A stretch of DNA of 64,000 bases from Henriciella sp. (GTDB lineage: Bacteria > Pseudomonadota > Alphaproteobacteria > Caulobacterales > Hyphomonadaceae): the NCBI GenBank assembly GCA_002733705.1, contig NVWP01000001.1, positions 1-64,000 of the forward strand, given 5' to 3'. The notes under the pieces are model-generated. The model did not search any database and was not told where the DNA came from. It saw only the letters and a program-made list of their open reading frames with translations. Position numbers and translations under genes: made by a program. Position 1 is the stretch's first letter. Each line of letters opens with the position of its first letter. Below, one piece after another: positions 14,158 to 23,331 of this stretch.

Positions 14158-14585
14158 GCCACACCCGTGCGCATCATTCGCTCCAGACGGACGGCCCGCT
14201 CGCCCACCTGATCATGCCACCGGCTGTTCTCCATCCCTTGTGCCGCCTTCTCCCAGTCGCCCGCCTTGACAGCAGCAAGCGTATACTTGAAGCCTAGCAG
14301 GCCGTTCACACCGAGATTGAAGGCCATATTGAGGATGACCCGCTGGCGAACATCATCCAGCGTGCGCCACCAGGTCAGCTTTGCATCCAGCTCTTGCTCA
14401 AACCGCTCAATGTCACGGTCCAAAAGATACAGCGCCTCGTCTTCCGTGATGCCACCACCCTTGCGCTTGTCGATGAGCCGCCCGATCCCAATCGTGAGAT
14501 ATGACTCCGAGTCGGTGTAAGCATGAGGCACGAAGCCCTCGTCGCGTCGAAGCTCTTGCTTCATGGCCTTGCGGTCATAGGTCAT
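14154..14585 (-). CDS. endolysin, phage lysozyme (GH24-type)
   Basis: The chosen ATG at 14585 has AAAGG upstream; an in-frame ATG at 14651 would add 22 residues. The 143-aa product has the phage-lysozyme pattern: E16 in RRDEG, then DSESYLTIGIGRLID with T31, and later VILNMAFNLG and RWHDQVGERAVRLERMM. It cleaves the peptidoglycan glycan chain. No signal or anchor is visible, so it should need a holin for export. Confidence 0.88.
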   Translation of the reverse strand: MTYDRKAMKQELRRDEGFVPHAYTDSESYLTIGIGRLIDKRKGGGITEDEALYLLDRDIERFEQELDAKLTWWRTLDDVRQRVILNMAFNLGVNGLLGFKYTLAAVKAGDWEKAAQGMENSRWHDQVGERAVRLERMMRTGVA

Positions 14586-14656
14586 CGTCTCTGCCTTTCG
14601 CGCAAAGAAAAGGCGCCAGACGGCGCCGGGGAGGCTTGCGGGGTGGATCATGGTGC

Positions 14657-16627
14657 TCAGCTGAAGTCCGGGCGATCCCGCAGGACACTGGTTGCGACCG
14701 GATCGGAGAACGAAGACCCTGCCGGAATTGTCGCCGCATCGCCGTACAGATCGGCTGCAAGGATGTAGATTTCATCATCCGTAACCAGCGCAGCTGGATA
14801 CACGCCGGCGAGATCGTACTCGACGCCGCCAATTGTAACCAGCCCGGCCGGGACGATTGCCAACACATCGCCAGTCACCAGCCCCGCATCGGCCGGCACG
14901 GTCGATCCGGCGAAATTGATAATCATGTTACCATTGCCAGCAGTGCGATACTCCGCACCCACGGCGTCGATCAGCTTGATCCTTGGGAGCCGGTCCTTGA
15001 CGTAGATGTCCGTTTTTACGAGCGGGCTGCTATAGCCGCTATTCAGTGGCAGGGCCGCAGGCTTCTGCGTTTCAACCAGCGCGGGATTGACTGTAAAATC
15101 CCGCCGCGTGACAACCCCACCCGACAGGTCGAAATCTCCATCCGCCCAGTAAAGCTCGCCGTTAATCGTGACGGGATCAGCCGCCCGCACACGGACAATC
15201 GCAGCCGTAGAGAGACCGGACAGAAGGGGGTTCCAGCCGGTATCTGTGAAATCATAGACCAGCGCGCCCGCGCTGGTCCGGTTCATCTGCATATCCACGC
15301 CAGAGGCTACAAGCACGTAATTGCCGGGGATGTTTATTTCTGCAGGCGGTGCTGCGCTGATATTATAGTCCACTACCAGGCGTTTCGTCTCGCCTTCCTC
15401 GATTTCGACGGTGTTCGAGGAGCCGAACCCGGCCATCCCGAAATAGAGCTTTGCGCGGCCGTCCGACTTTCGCTCAAGACTGAGATAATGACCATCGCTG
15501 CCCGACCCCGGCCAGCCCTCAACCGCAATGACCTCCACAACAGATCCGTCAAGCCCGTAGGCCCGCAGGCCCATCGTGCCCGCCGGGGCAATGATGACGC
15601 CGCCAGGCTGCCCGACAGCAGGAAGCGTGAAGCGTGCCGAATGGTCTCCGCTCCAGCTGAACTGCGTGAAATTGTCCGGATTGAGGGGGGCCATGCCAAG
15701 ATAATAGTTTCGGGACGTGAAGGCGATGGTTTTGCAGGACTGCTCCAGTCGGCCCTTGCGGCCCTTCATCAACCATAGCCGCTCGACCTGCCCGAATCGG
15801 GTTTCGCCGGTATAATTGGCCGGGTCCGATGCGCCGGTTCCGGTATTATACTGATAGAGATCAATGAACTGCTCAACCGTGATGGTCGAGGCCGGAAGGA
15901 TATCGCCCGTCTCCATGTCGTCCAGCGTGAGCGGCGCGTCATCCAGCCGGACGATCTCGGAGCGCAGAAGGGTGTTGCCATGGACGGTCCCGACAAAATC
16001 CCCCTTGCCGAGTTCCGAAATCGCCAGCTCGTGCGCGCCCTCAACAGTAATCTGATTGCCGATGATCCATCCATCTTCCGTGCGGAAACAAAGCCGCGTG
16101 TCTTCCACGATATTGTCTGACCGGTTCTTGGCTTCATCAATCGTGCGGACAAAGCGCCAGCGGACATAATAGCCCGGCACCTCTTCCTTGCGGAAGATGT
16201 CGAAGGACGTTGCGGTGCGCTGCATGAGCCACGGGGAGCGGCGCAAGGCCGTTTCCTCGGCACTGAGCGGCGTGACCTGCTCGATACGGATCGAGACACT
16301 GGCGAACTTGGCCGTAGGGGTCGCTGTTTCGAGTGTCGGGGCGGACAGGAATTGCGCCGAATAGGTCTGCAACCCGGTGCCGCCGGTCGTTTGCAACGAG
16401 AGATCAATCTCGAAGATGCTGGCCCGGTTCTCGGCATAGAATGCCAGCAGCTCCGCCTCTGCCTCGGCATTCTCCAGAAACACCTTAAAGGTCGCCCGCG
16501 TTGGCATCTGCGGATAGCGGACATACTGGCGAAGCAGCCCGGAATCCATTTCCGACGATTCCACGCCCCCATCTGGGGAGAGCGCATAGGGCGTCAGCAG
16601 AATGGGGAAGTCAGGAAACTTGTTCAT
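14657..16627 (-). CDS. tail tip or receptor-binding structural protein (656 aa)
   Basis: Located after the J-like protein and before the lysis genes, where tail fibres are encoded. The N-terminal third (MNKFPDFPILLTPYALSPDG to about residue 130) looks like a conserved phage attachment domain, with PTRATFKVFLENAEAEAEL. The rest is beta-rich and low in cysteine. Its start overlaps the J-like stop by ATGA. A host-recognition role is inferred from position. Confidence 0.7.
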   Translation of the reverse strand: MNKFPDFPILLTPYALSPDGGVESSEMDSGLLRQYVRYPQMPTRATFKVFLENAEAEAELLAFYAENRASIFEIDLSLQTTGGTGLQTYSAQFLSAPTLETATPTAKFASVSIRIEQVTPLSAEETALRRSPWLMQRTATSFDIFRKEEVPGYYVRWRFVRTIDEAKNRSDNIVEDTRLCFRTEDGWIIGNQITVEGAHELAISELGKGDFVGTVHGNTLLRSEIVRLDDAPLTLDDMETGDILPASTITVEQFIDLYQYNTGTGASDPANYTGETRFGQVERLWLMKGRKGRLEQSCKTIAFTSRNYYLGMAPLNPDNFTQFSWSGDHSARFTLPAVGQPGGVIIAPAGTMGLRAYGLDGSVVEVIAVEGWPGSGSDGHYLSLERKSDGRAKLYFGMAGFGSSNTVEIEEGETKRLVVDYNISAAPPAEINIPGNYVLVASGVDMQMNRTSAGALVYDFTDTGWNPLLSGLSTAAIVRVRAADPVTINGELYWADGDFDLSGGVVTRRDFTVNPALVETQKPAALPLNSGYSSPLVKTDIYVKDRLPRIKLIDAVGAEYRTAGNGNMIINFAGSTVPADAGLVTGDVLAIVPAGLVTIGGVEYDLAGVYPAALVTDDEIYILAADLYGDAATIPAGSSFSDPVATSVLRDRPDFS

Positions 16628-18999
16628 ACGAGATCATCCCAGAGGTCAGGTAGGTAATTGACGGCCTTGATCGACGTGGTCGCGCCGGGCGTGCCGATTT
16701 CGAGGACGGTGAGATCGAGCGGCGCGAAATCTGCAGCAGCCCCGAACGTCACAAGCGTCGGGACAGACTGGCCATCGAAGACGAGGTCGAAAGGCGGGGA
16801 AGCCGCAAGCACGATTGTCTTGCCGCCGTCTCCCGTCGCATCCAGCAGCCCGCTGACGCTTCCGTCCTGATCGCGCAGAATGAGCTTGAGCGCCCCCGAG
16901 GGCGCGGCGCGGTTCAGCGTGACAGACGTGCCGGAGGCGGACGTGACGTAGCCGTGATCCGCCTTGTCGGAGATCCACGGTGCAGCGAGCCCGATCCGGT
17001 CATAGCGCTGCAGGTTCTGGCCTTCCCGGCCAGTCTTGAACGTATACGTGCGGTGCCGACCGGAAAACTGCCGCCAGAGATATTTGGCCATGGACAGGGC
17101 TTCATCCGGGTCCGTCAGGCCGATGGGCGGTTCGCGCTTCGGATTGACGCTATCGGCAGGCCAGATCGCATATTTGCGCTCGAAAGTGAGCGCATCCTGG
17201 TACTCGATTTCAAACCCGTCCTGTTCCGTATTCGAAGTGAGCGAGGCTTCCCATTTGAGGCTGTTCACGATGGTATTGTCGGGCGTCACGATGGAGGCCC
17301 GTTGCGGCTTGGCCTCATCGACCACAAGCGAGACCTGGAACCCGCGCGGGACAGGTTCAGCGCGTCCGAGGCCTGCGACAGCCTTCAACGCATCCCACAC
17401 CGTCACGCGGGTATCGAATGAGCCGTTGAACCCCGACCGCCCCGCCTGCGCCGTGCGGAACGCATCGAACGCCGCAGCATGGATCACGCTGTAGGCCTGA
17501 CGGGCACCGTAGGACGTGTTCGTGATGATATCCGCCATCACGTCCACCAGATTGCCGCCCGCAACCTCTGCCGCCGGGTCAGCGCCCCATTCTGGCAGGA
17601 TGCTGGTTGTCCGAACCCTGATCTGGCTTTGCGAGCTAGCAGAGATTTCCTTTGCGCCCGTGATCTTCAGGGCCAGCAGCGTGACATTCCCGTAGCGCGG
17701 TACGCTGTTGTCATAGTCCAGATAGGCCTTCATGCCGGTCCAGATGACGCGCGCGCTGTCCCTTGCCCGGATTTCCTGATCATCGGTGCGGACAACCGAA
17801 ACCTTGTAGCGTCCGGCTGTGAGACCAGTCACCGAATAGCTGCGCCGAATGGGATTGTTGCTCGCGCCGGTTTCGCTGAACACATGCGTTGAAGGTGAGC
17901 CCACATCATCGCCCGCATCATCGATCTGCTGCAGCGTGAACGTGGTCTCCACCGTCATGTTGGCGAAGTTGCCATTGTCCTTCTGCTTGTAGAGGCCGCC
18001 CGGATATTCGATATCGAACTCAAGCGCCTGCGTGGTCGTGCCGGTCCGGTTGGTGACGAACGGCCCACGGGTGATGCCGTCGCCGCCCTTGGTCGCAAAC
18101 TCTATTGTCTCGTCGGTGGCGCTACCGCTAAAGCTGGTGGTTACCGTGATCGAAGTGTCCGTGACGCCCGCAATCGTCTTTGTCGCACTGATCGGGCTCG
18201 TAACAACAATCGTATCACCGACCGAGATGGCCGCGTCCGCGATTGACTCATTGAAGATGATATTCACGCCGGTGATGGAGCCGTTGACCGCGTCCGAATA
18301 GCGCTGGACCGGCTCAAGCTCCAGCTGGTCTACGTCGCCGGACGTGACGACATTCTCGTGGGTGCCGAAATCCGCCTCGATGTTGCCAAGCTCGGAGTCG
18401 TGATCTTCTGGCAGGAACACCTGATATTCAATAAGCCCGGACGGCAGGTCACCGGTGGGCGTGTCGCCGATGAAGATATCATCGAGCTGGTATTTGCCCG
18501 CGCCGAGACACAGGATGAAATGCCGGATTTCGTCATTACCCGCGAAGACCCGGTAGGACTGGCTGGCATATTCTGGCGTGCGGACAACCGTGCCATAATT
18601 GACGGGCGGCGGCGCGCCGAGCTTCGCCTCGTTGGCCTTCACGCCCACGCTGTAGAGGCTGTTTGCAGACTGCTGCGAGGCCTGCCCCGGCACTTTCGGC
18701 GCCAGCAGGAAGGTCACGCCCACAGAAATCGCAACCGAGGCCACCACGACAGCCCAGAGCGGGATTTCGAAACCGGACGGCGTCAGTCCGAGATGATAGG
18801 TGTCGCCTTCTCCAATCTCGATCCCTTCCCACTCATCGACAGGAATGATGCGCGCTGGGCCGCCACTGACACGGGAGAGCCGCGAAGATAGCCCGCCCGG
18901 TCCTTTCGGAAACTCCCGGTCCAGAATATCCATGAGCGGACCAGCACATTCCACGACGCGCTCAACGCCGGTGTGCCGCTCAATGATCAGCTGTCCCAT
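16624..18999 (-). CDS. tail tip protein J-like (host specificity)
   Basis: ATG at 18999 (GGAG 8 nt upstream) is preferred over 19047. The 791-aa product begins MGQLIIERHTGVERVV, has a hydrophobic helix (PLWAVVVASVAISVGVTFLL), then KVPGQASQQSANSLYSV and the PVNYGTVVRTPEYASQSY region typical of J/tail-tip proteins, with later fibronectin-like beta domains. It forms the distal tail tip. Its start overlaps the NlpC/P60 gene by 13 bp. Confidence 0.85.
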   Translation of the reverse strand: MGQLIIERHTGVERVVECAGPLMDILDREFPKGPGGLSSRLSRVSGGPARIIPVDEWEGIEIGEGDTYHLGLTPSGFEIPLWAVVVASVAISVGVTFLLAPKVPGQASQQSANSLYSVGVKANEAKLGAPPPVNYGTVVRTPEYASQSYRVFAGNDEIRHFILCLGAGKYQLDDIFIGDTPTGDLPSGLIEYQVFLPEDHDSELGNIEADFGTHENVVTSGDVDQLELEPVQRYSDAVNGSITGVNIIFNESIADAAISVGDTIVVTSPISATKTIAGVTDTSITVTTSFSGSATDETIEFATKGGDGITRGPFVTNRTGTTTQALEFDIEYPGGLYKQKDNGNFANMTVETTFTLQQIDDAGDDVGSPSTHVFSETGASNNPIRRSYSVTGLTAGRYKVSVVRTDDQEIRARDSARVIWTGMKAYLDYDNSVPRYGNVTLLALKITGAKEISASSQSQIRVRTTSILPEWGADPAAEVAGGNLVDVMADIITNTSYGARQAYSVIHAAAFDAFRTAQAGRSGFNGSFDTRVTVWDALKAVAGLGRAEPVPRGFQVSLVVDEAKPQRASIVTPDNTIVNSLKWEASLTSNTEQDGFEIEYQDALTFERKYAIWPADSVNPKREPPIGLTDPDEALSMAKYLWRQFSGRHRTYTFKTGREGQNLQRYDRIGLAAPWISDKADHGYVTSASGTSVTLNRAAPSGALKLILRDQDGSVSGLLDATGDGGKTIVLAASPPFDLVFDGQSVPTLVTFGAAADFAPLDLTVLEIGTPGATTSIKAVNYLPDLWDDLV

Positions 19000-19406
19000 C
19001 GGGCATACTCCACGCGCGCAAAGGGCAGATTGGTGAGCGACAGCCATTCAGGGCCGCCCGGCGAGACGGTTTCGCCGCCAGTGATGACAGGCGCTTGCGT
19101 GTGCAGGATGCCGCCCGCAATCACGATGCCGACATGGCGGGCCGCGGCGAATTTCGGGACGAAGGCAACCGCGCCCTCACTGACTGCGCAGCGCTTCCAT
19201 TCCTCGTCACGCACCTGCTCGTTGAAGATGCGCAGCAAGTCGCGCGGATTATCCCAATGTGGCAGCGGATCGCGGGGAACCGGCCAGCCCATACGGCGGC
19301 AGACCTCAACGACCATGCCATAGCAGTCATATGCTTCCGGACCGCGCCCGCACACCTCGTATGTGGTCTCCAGCATGTCGGAGATGATCGCCTGCCTGTC
19401 GCTCAT
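18987..19406 (-). CDS. tail NlpC/P60-type peptidase (K-like)
   Basis: The 139-aa product from ATG at 19406 has catalytic Cys28 in YDCYGMVVEVCRRMG and His91 in AARHVGIVI, in the order and spacing of NlpC/P60 cysteine peptidases. In siphophages this gene sits between a minor tail protein and J and helps penetrate or assemble through peptidoglycan. It overlaps the preceding gene by ATGA. Confidence 0.85.
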   Translation of the reverse strand: MSDRQAIISDMLETTYEVCGRGPEAYDCYGMVVEVCRRMGWPVPRDPLPHWDNPRDLLRIFNEQVRDEEWKRCAVSEGAVAFVPKFAAARHVGIVIAGGILHTQAPVITGGETVSPGGPEWLSLTNLPFARVEYARWDS

Positions 19407-19894
19407 CGGCTCAGCCCCGGAAAAAGCACGGGCGTGTAAAGCGTGCGCGGAAAGCCCAGATTGAGGAAATCGAGCCATGTCCCGGTGCAACTGACGCCCC
19501 GGCTCATGCCCGCAATCTTGGTTATTTCCAGCGGCCCAAAGGTCATTTCGCTGTCGGTCTCCGCCTCGAAATACTGGTTGAACTCGCACTCGATGGCCTG
19601 CGTCCGCGTAACCGTGACCGCGTTGATCTCAGCAATGAGAGTCTGCGTGCTGAACAGGTTGAGCTGCATCTCGTAGCGCCCGCTCGAAGTGGTCGCTGGA
19701 CGCTGCAGCTCGAACGGGTGCGGCGTGAACGTGACCTCTTCCCCGCGCACATTTCCCGCGAAGGGTTCGTGCCAGGTCGTCAGATGCCAGTCCTGAGAAA
19801 ATCCCGGATGGAAGAGGCTGACCGTCTCGCGCGCGATATCCCCTGATGTTGCAGAGGCTCGCCAGCGCTTGGTCCGGTCTGTTGCGTCCGTCAT
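19403..19894 (-). CDS. minor tail protein, DUF1833-like
   Basis: ATG at 19894 has AGGGGGG upstream. The 163-residue protein is beta-rich, with LFHPGFSQDWHLTTWHEPF near the start and SGRYEMQLNLFST in the middle. Size, position between tape measure and NlpC/P60, and composition fit the DUF1833-type minor tail proteins of alphaproteobacterial phages. Family assignment is tentative. Confidence 0.55.
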   Translation of the reverse strand: MTDATDRTKRWRASATSGDIARETVSLFHPGFSQDWHLTTWHEPFAGNVRGEEVTFTPHPFELQRPATTSSGRYEMQLNLFSTQTLIAEINAVTVTRTQAIECEFNQYFEAETDSEMTFGPLEITKIAGMSRGVSCTGTWLDFLNLGFPRTLYTPVLFPGLSR

Positions 19895-19965
19895 GCGGGC
19901 CCCCCTGATATTGACATTTCGAATGGCGCCGACATGATGCGCGCCCAATCACCGAAAGGGCGAAC

Positions 19966-20079
19966 ATGATGCGCGCGATACTCAACTGGCTCGAAAGCCT
20001 TTTCACCACGAAGCCCTGCGCGAAGTGCTCTGGCGATGCAATGTGCGCCGACTGCGAATGGCACTGGGCCATCCGCTAG
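19966..20079 (+). CDS. antisense-oriented 37-aa zinc-knuckle ORF in the late operon
   Basis: It reads on the plus strand inside the minus-strand tail operon and exactly fills the 181-bp gap before the tape measure gene; the two stops overlap at CTAG. The product MMRAILNWLESLFTTKPCAK is followed by CSGDAMCADCEWHW, giving two C-x-x-C pairs. AAAGGG precedes the start. ACATGATGCGCGC occurs twice (19932-19944 and 19964-19976), the second copy forming the start codon. Confidence 0.5.
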   Translation: MMRAILNWLESLFTTKPCAKCSGDAMCADCEWHWAIR

Positions 20080-23000
20080 CGCGCTCCGGCCGCCCGGTTC
20101 CAGCCCAGCTTGTTTTCCCCGATTTCGGAGATAGGACCGCCGCCGCCCGACAGGTCATCAGCAATCGCGGCTACCGCCTGCCGGGTCGCTTCCTCAATAA
20201 TGAATTTCGGGCTCATTTCTGAACCCTCTTTACGGACCTGTACGCCGGGTGCGTTGTTGATGATCTGGATTTGCGGAGCCTGCCCACCGCCGCGATTGTC
20301 ATTGGCCGGCGCCTGCCCCCGGCGCATCGCATCCACATTCTGCCAGCCGCCATAGCGGGCGACATCCTGCTGCGACCAGACAACCTCGCCTTTGTGCACG
20401 ACGCCAGCCGGATCATTGACGCCCCCCGGCCCAGTATAGCCGCCAACCGCGAAGCTATCCGTCACGGTCTGGATCGAACTCATGATCTGGGCGCCGTAAG
20501 CCGTGACCTTCGCCCATTCGGCAAGGTTGAGCGGGAACGGAAGGGCCAAGGCCTCAGAGAGGGCCTTGGCGATGTTCAGCGTGGCGGATGCAATCACAAA
20601 GCCCTGTTGCGCCGCGATCATCAGCTTGTAGGCAGCGGACTGTTCGCCGACGCTATCGCGCATGATGCTGGCGACATCGCCGAATATCTCGGAGTAGGTG
20701 CCGAGCATGATATCGCGTTGCGCTCGTAGGTATTGATCCTCAATGAGTGCGCGGGCCTCTGCGGCCTTCTCGACTTCGTGGGTTTTCAGCGCCTCGTATT
20801 CTTCGACGATTTCCAACTGCTGCCGATAGTCGCGTTCCAGACGCAGCAGCGGGTTATCGATGCCGAGGGTCAGTTCACGGTTGAGGTCATCGAAACTCTC
20901 GCGACGGCTTGTCGCTTCGGTTTCGGTAATGCCATTATCATTCGCGGCATCGAAATCTTGGGACATGCCGTCATAGGTTCTTTGTAGATCGGCACGCCTA
21001 TTCACCAGCTCGGTAATGCGTGCAATCTCATCGTCCATGCCTTCAAGGCCATTTTTGCGGATGAGGTCTTCCACGGCGATTGCGCGGGAAACTGCATAGT
21101 GAGCTTCTTCGCCAAGCCGAAGCGCGCCCGTCAGGCGCTGAAGCTGGTCAACCTCGATTTCAAGGTCTTCAATCGTGTCGCCGGCGGCCTTGGCCGCTTC
21201 GAGTGCCTTTTCCGCCTCAAGCTTTTGGCGCGTCAGGTCGCGAATTTCACGAGCCGCTGCGCTATTGTCGTTCGCGGCTAGACCTGCCGCCTGAAGGTTC
21301 TCCAGAATGGCGCGCTGCGTGTCGTCAGTCTCGCGCGTCAGGGCCAGTTCCTCGCGCAGCCCGGTGATCGTGTCCTGTACGGCTTCGGCGGCTGCTTCAG
21401 CAGCGCGCTCCTGCTCGCGGAAGGTGTCACCTGCCCAGTCATCCACGTTGATATCCATGAGGCCCGAAACGACAGCCGACCACTTCGACCATGTTGTCGT
21501 CAGATCGGCAACAATCTGGTTCTGTGCCTCCAACTCGCGCGTGACGCGACCTTCCTCCACCGTGTAGCGGACGCGGTTCAGCTCGGCTTCAAGCCGGGCC
21601 TGTTCTGCCGTCGCCTCGTTCAGCTGCGTCAGGGCGGCCTGCTGCTGAATGGTCGCATCGGCCAGTTCACGGGCTTTTGTTTCCTGAGCTTCCGCAAGGG
21701 CTGCGCCTTCCATTCCGACAAGCGACTGCTCATCCCGAATGTCTTCAAGTATGGTCTTGTAGGGGTCGAGCACCCCAAGCGCGCGGTCGAACATGCCGGC
21801 CAGGCTTGCATCAGAGAGCCGGTCAATCGACCCAGCCAGCATATCTACCAGCCCGGACGCCTCACGCGCCTCATCGCCTGTCTCGCCAATCCTGTCGCGA
21901 AACGCTGAGAGCCTGCCCTGTGCTGCACGCGCCGCTTCCCGCGCCTCGTCAGCCGCTGCGGCATAGCTTTCAAGCTCTGCTGCCCTGCGGTCTGCCTCCC
22001 GGCCCTGCTGGACGAGGATTGCCGTCAGGGCGCCCACGGCTGCGATGCCAAGCCCAACCGGACCAAGCAGCAGCGTGATCCCGGCGCGGAGAGTGGCGAC
22101 CGAAGCCGTGAAGATTTTCGCGGCTGTCGAGCTTGCCATGAAAGATGCAACCATAGGCCCGCCGAACACGACCGCCGAAGCGGCCCCCGCTGTGGTCAGC
22201 ACGTCCATATTGTCCGACAGGAAGCCGGTAACCTCCAGCGCGCCTTCCATTGCCGGCACAAGCACGTTGAGCGATGCTTCGCCTGCTGTGAGGGCCATAT
22301 TGCCGAACTTGGACATGGCGACGTTGAGGCGCTGGTCGAGAGATGAGGCCATCTTCTCGTAAGCCTCGTTCGCTGCCCCGGCGCGCCCTTCCATCTGGTC
22401 AAGGATCTCGTTGAACTTGACGCCGCCCTGACCTGCCAGTGAGAAGACAGCGCGAAGTGATTCCACCGAGCCGAAGAGTGTTGCGAGCGCTTCCTGGCTA
22501 CCATCGGTCTTTTCGACAAGGTATTCCATGAACCCGGCAAGGCCCATCGTCGCCGCTTTCGTGGCGGTGAACTCGATACCAAGCTGGTTTGCCAGTTCCA
22601 CAGCCTGAGAGGACGGCTTGAGAAGCTGCGTCATGATGCCAGAGAGGCCCGTGACAGCAAGCTTTGTGTCTTGCCCCTGCGTTGTCAGGGCTGCGGTGGC
22701 TGCGACCAGTTCGTGGAACTCGAAACCGACCGCCGTTGCCTGCGGAATGGCCCGCCCGAGCGAATTGGACAACTCGTCAATGGTCGTCTTACCAGCCTTC
22801 ATGCCAACGAAGAGCGCATCGGCTGCGTCCTCAGCGCGAAGCCCGCTTGCTGCATAGGCGTTCTGGGCCGTTGTCAGGACATCGACAGCGGTCGTGACCT
22901 GCGTGATACCGCCGATCGCCACCCGGTTTGCAGTGTCCAGAAGCTCTGCGGAAGCCGCTGCATCACCAGCGCCTGCGGAGATGGCCTGATAGAAGGCCTT

Positions 23001-23330
23001 GGCCTGAGCCGTGGCAGACCCGCCGTATTGCTCGACCAGTGCACGCGAGGAAGCCGTGATGGCATCGATCTCAGACGGAACCGCAGGCAGAAGCGTGGAC
23101 ACTTCCGCAATGGCCGCGTTGAACTCTCTCGCCCGGTCTGTTGCCGTGCTGAAGCCGATAGAGGCAACGCCGATTGCGACGAATCCCGCAACAGCGCGCG
23201 TTGCTGCCTGCCCCAGTCGAGCGGCCGCTGCCTCGGTCCGGCTCGACTGACGCTCAAAGCGTTCAAGGCTACGCGTGCCTTTATCAACATCCTGAGAGTC
23301 GATCCGCAAGCCTAGGCTGGCAATTTCCAT
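20076..23330 (-). CDS. tail tape measure protein (1,084 aa)
   Basis: ATG at 23330 has AAAGGCGAG upstream. The N-terminal third has the TP901/tape-measure core (FNAAIAEVSTLLPAVPSEID, then MKAGKTTIDELSNSLGRAIP), followed by hydrophobic segments near 400-450 and long coiled coils. Length sets the tail at roughly 160 nm if the usual 1.5 angstrom per residue holds. It lies directly downstream of the frameshifted chaperone genes, the conserved order. Confidence 0.93.
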   Translation of the reverse strand: MEIASLGLRIDSQDVDKGTRSLERFERQSSRTEAAAARLGQAATRAVAGFVAIGVASIGFSTATDRAREFNAAIAEVSTLLPAVPSEIDAITASSRALVEQYGGSATAQAKAFYQAISAGAGDAAASAELLDTANRVAIGGITQVTTAVDVLTTAQNAYAASGLRAEDAADALFVGMKAGKTTIDELSNSLGRAIPQATAVGFEFHELVAATAALTTQGQDTKLAVTGLSGIMTQLLKPSSQAVELANQLGIEFTATKAATMGLAGFMEYLVEKTDGSQEALATLFGSVESLRAVFSLAGQGGVKFNEILDQMEGRAGAANEAYEKMASSLDQRLNVAMSKFGNMALTAGEASLNVLVPAMEGALEVTGFLSDNMDVLTTAGAASAVVFGGPMVASFMASSTAAKIFTASVATLRAGITLLLGPVGLGIAAVGALTAILVQQGREADRRAAELESYAAAADEAREAARAAQGRLSAFRDRIGETGDEAREASGLVDMLAGSIDRLSDASLAGMFDRALGVLDPYKTILEDIRDEQSLVGMEGAALAEAQETKARELADATIQQQAALTQLNEATAEQARLEAELNRVRYTVEEGRVTRELEAQNQIVADLTTTWSKWSAVVSGLMDINVDDWAGDTFREQERAAEAAAEAVQDTITGLREELALTRETDDTQRAILENLQAAGLAANDNSAAAREIRDLTRQKLEAEKALEAAKAAGDTIEDLEIEVDQLQRLTGALRLGEEAHYAVSRAIAVEDLIRKNGLEGMDDEIARITELVNRRADLQRTYDGMSQDFDAANDNGITETEATSRRESFDDLNRELTLGIDNPLLRLERDYRQQLEIVEEYEALKTHEVEKAAEARALIEDQYLRAQRDIMLGTYSEIFGDVASIMRDSVGEQSAAYKLMIAAQQGFVIASATLNIAKALSEALALPFPLNLAEWAKVTAYGAQIMSSIQTVTDSFAVGGYTGPGGVNDPAGVVHKGEVVWSQQDVARYGGWQNVDAMRRGQAPANDNRGGGQAPQIQIINNAPGVQVRKEGSEMSPKFIIEEATRQAVAAIADDLSGGGGPISEIGENKLGWNRAAGAR

Positions 23331-23331
23331 A

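Noticed and set aside
14501..15778. 425-aa plus-strand ORF
   Set aside because: It is antisense to the tail protein at 14657-16627 and the endolysin, with an arginine- and histidine-rich composition typical of GC-rich shadows.
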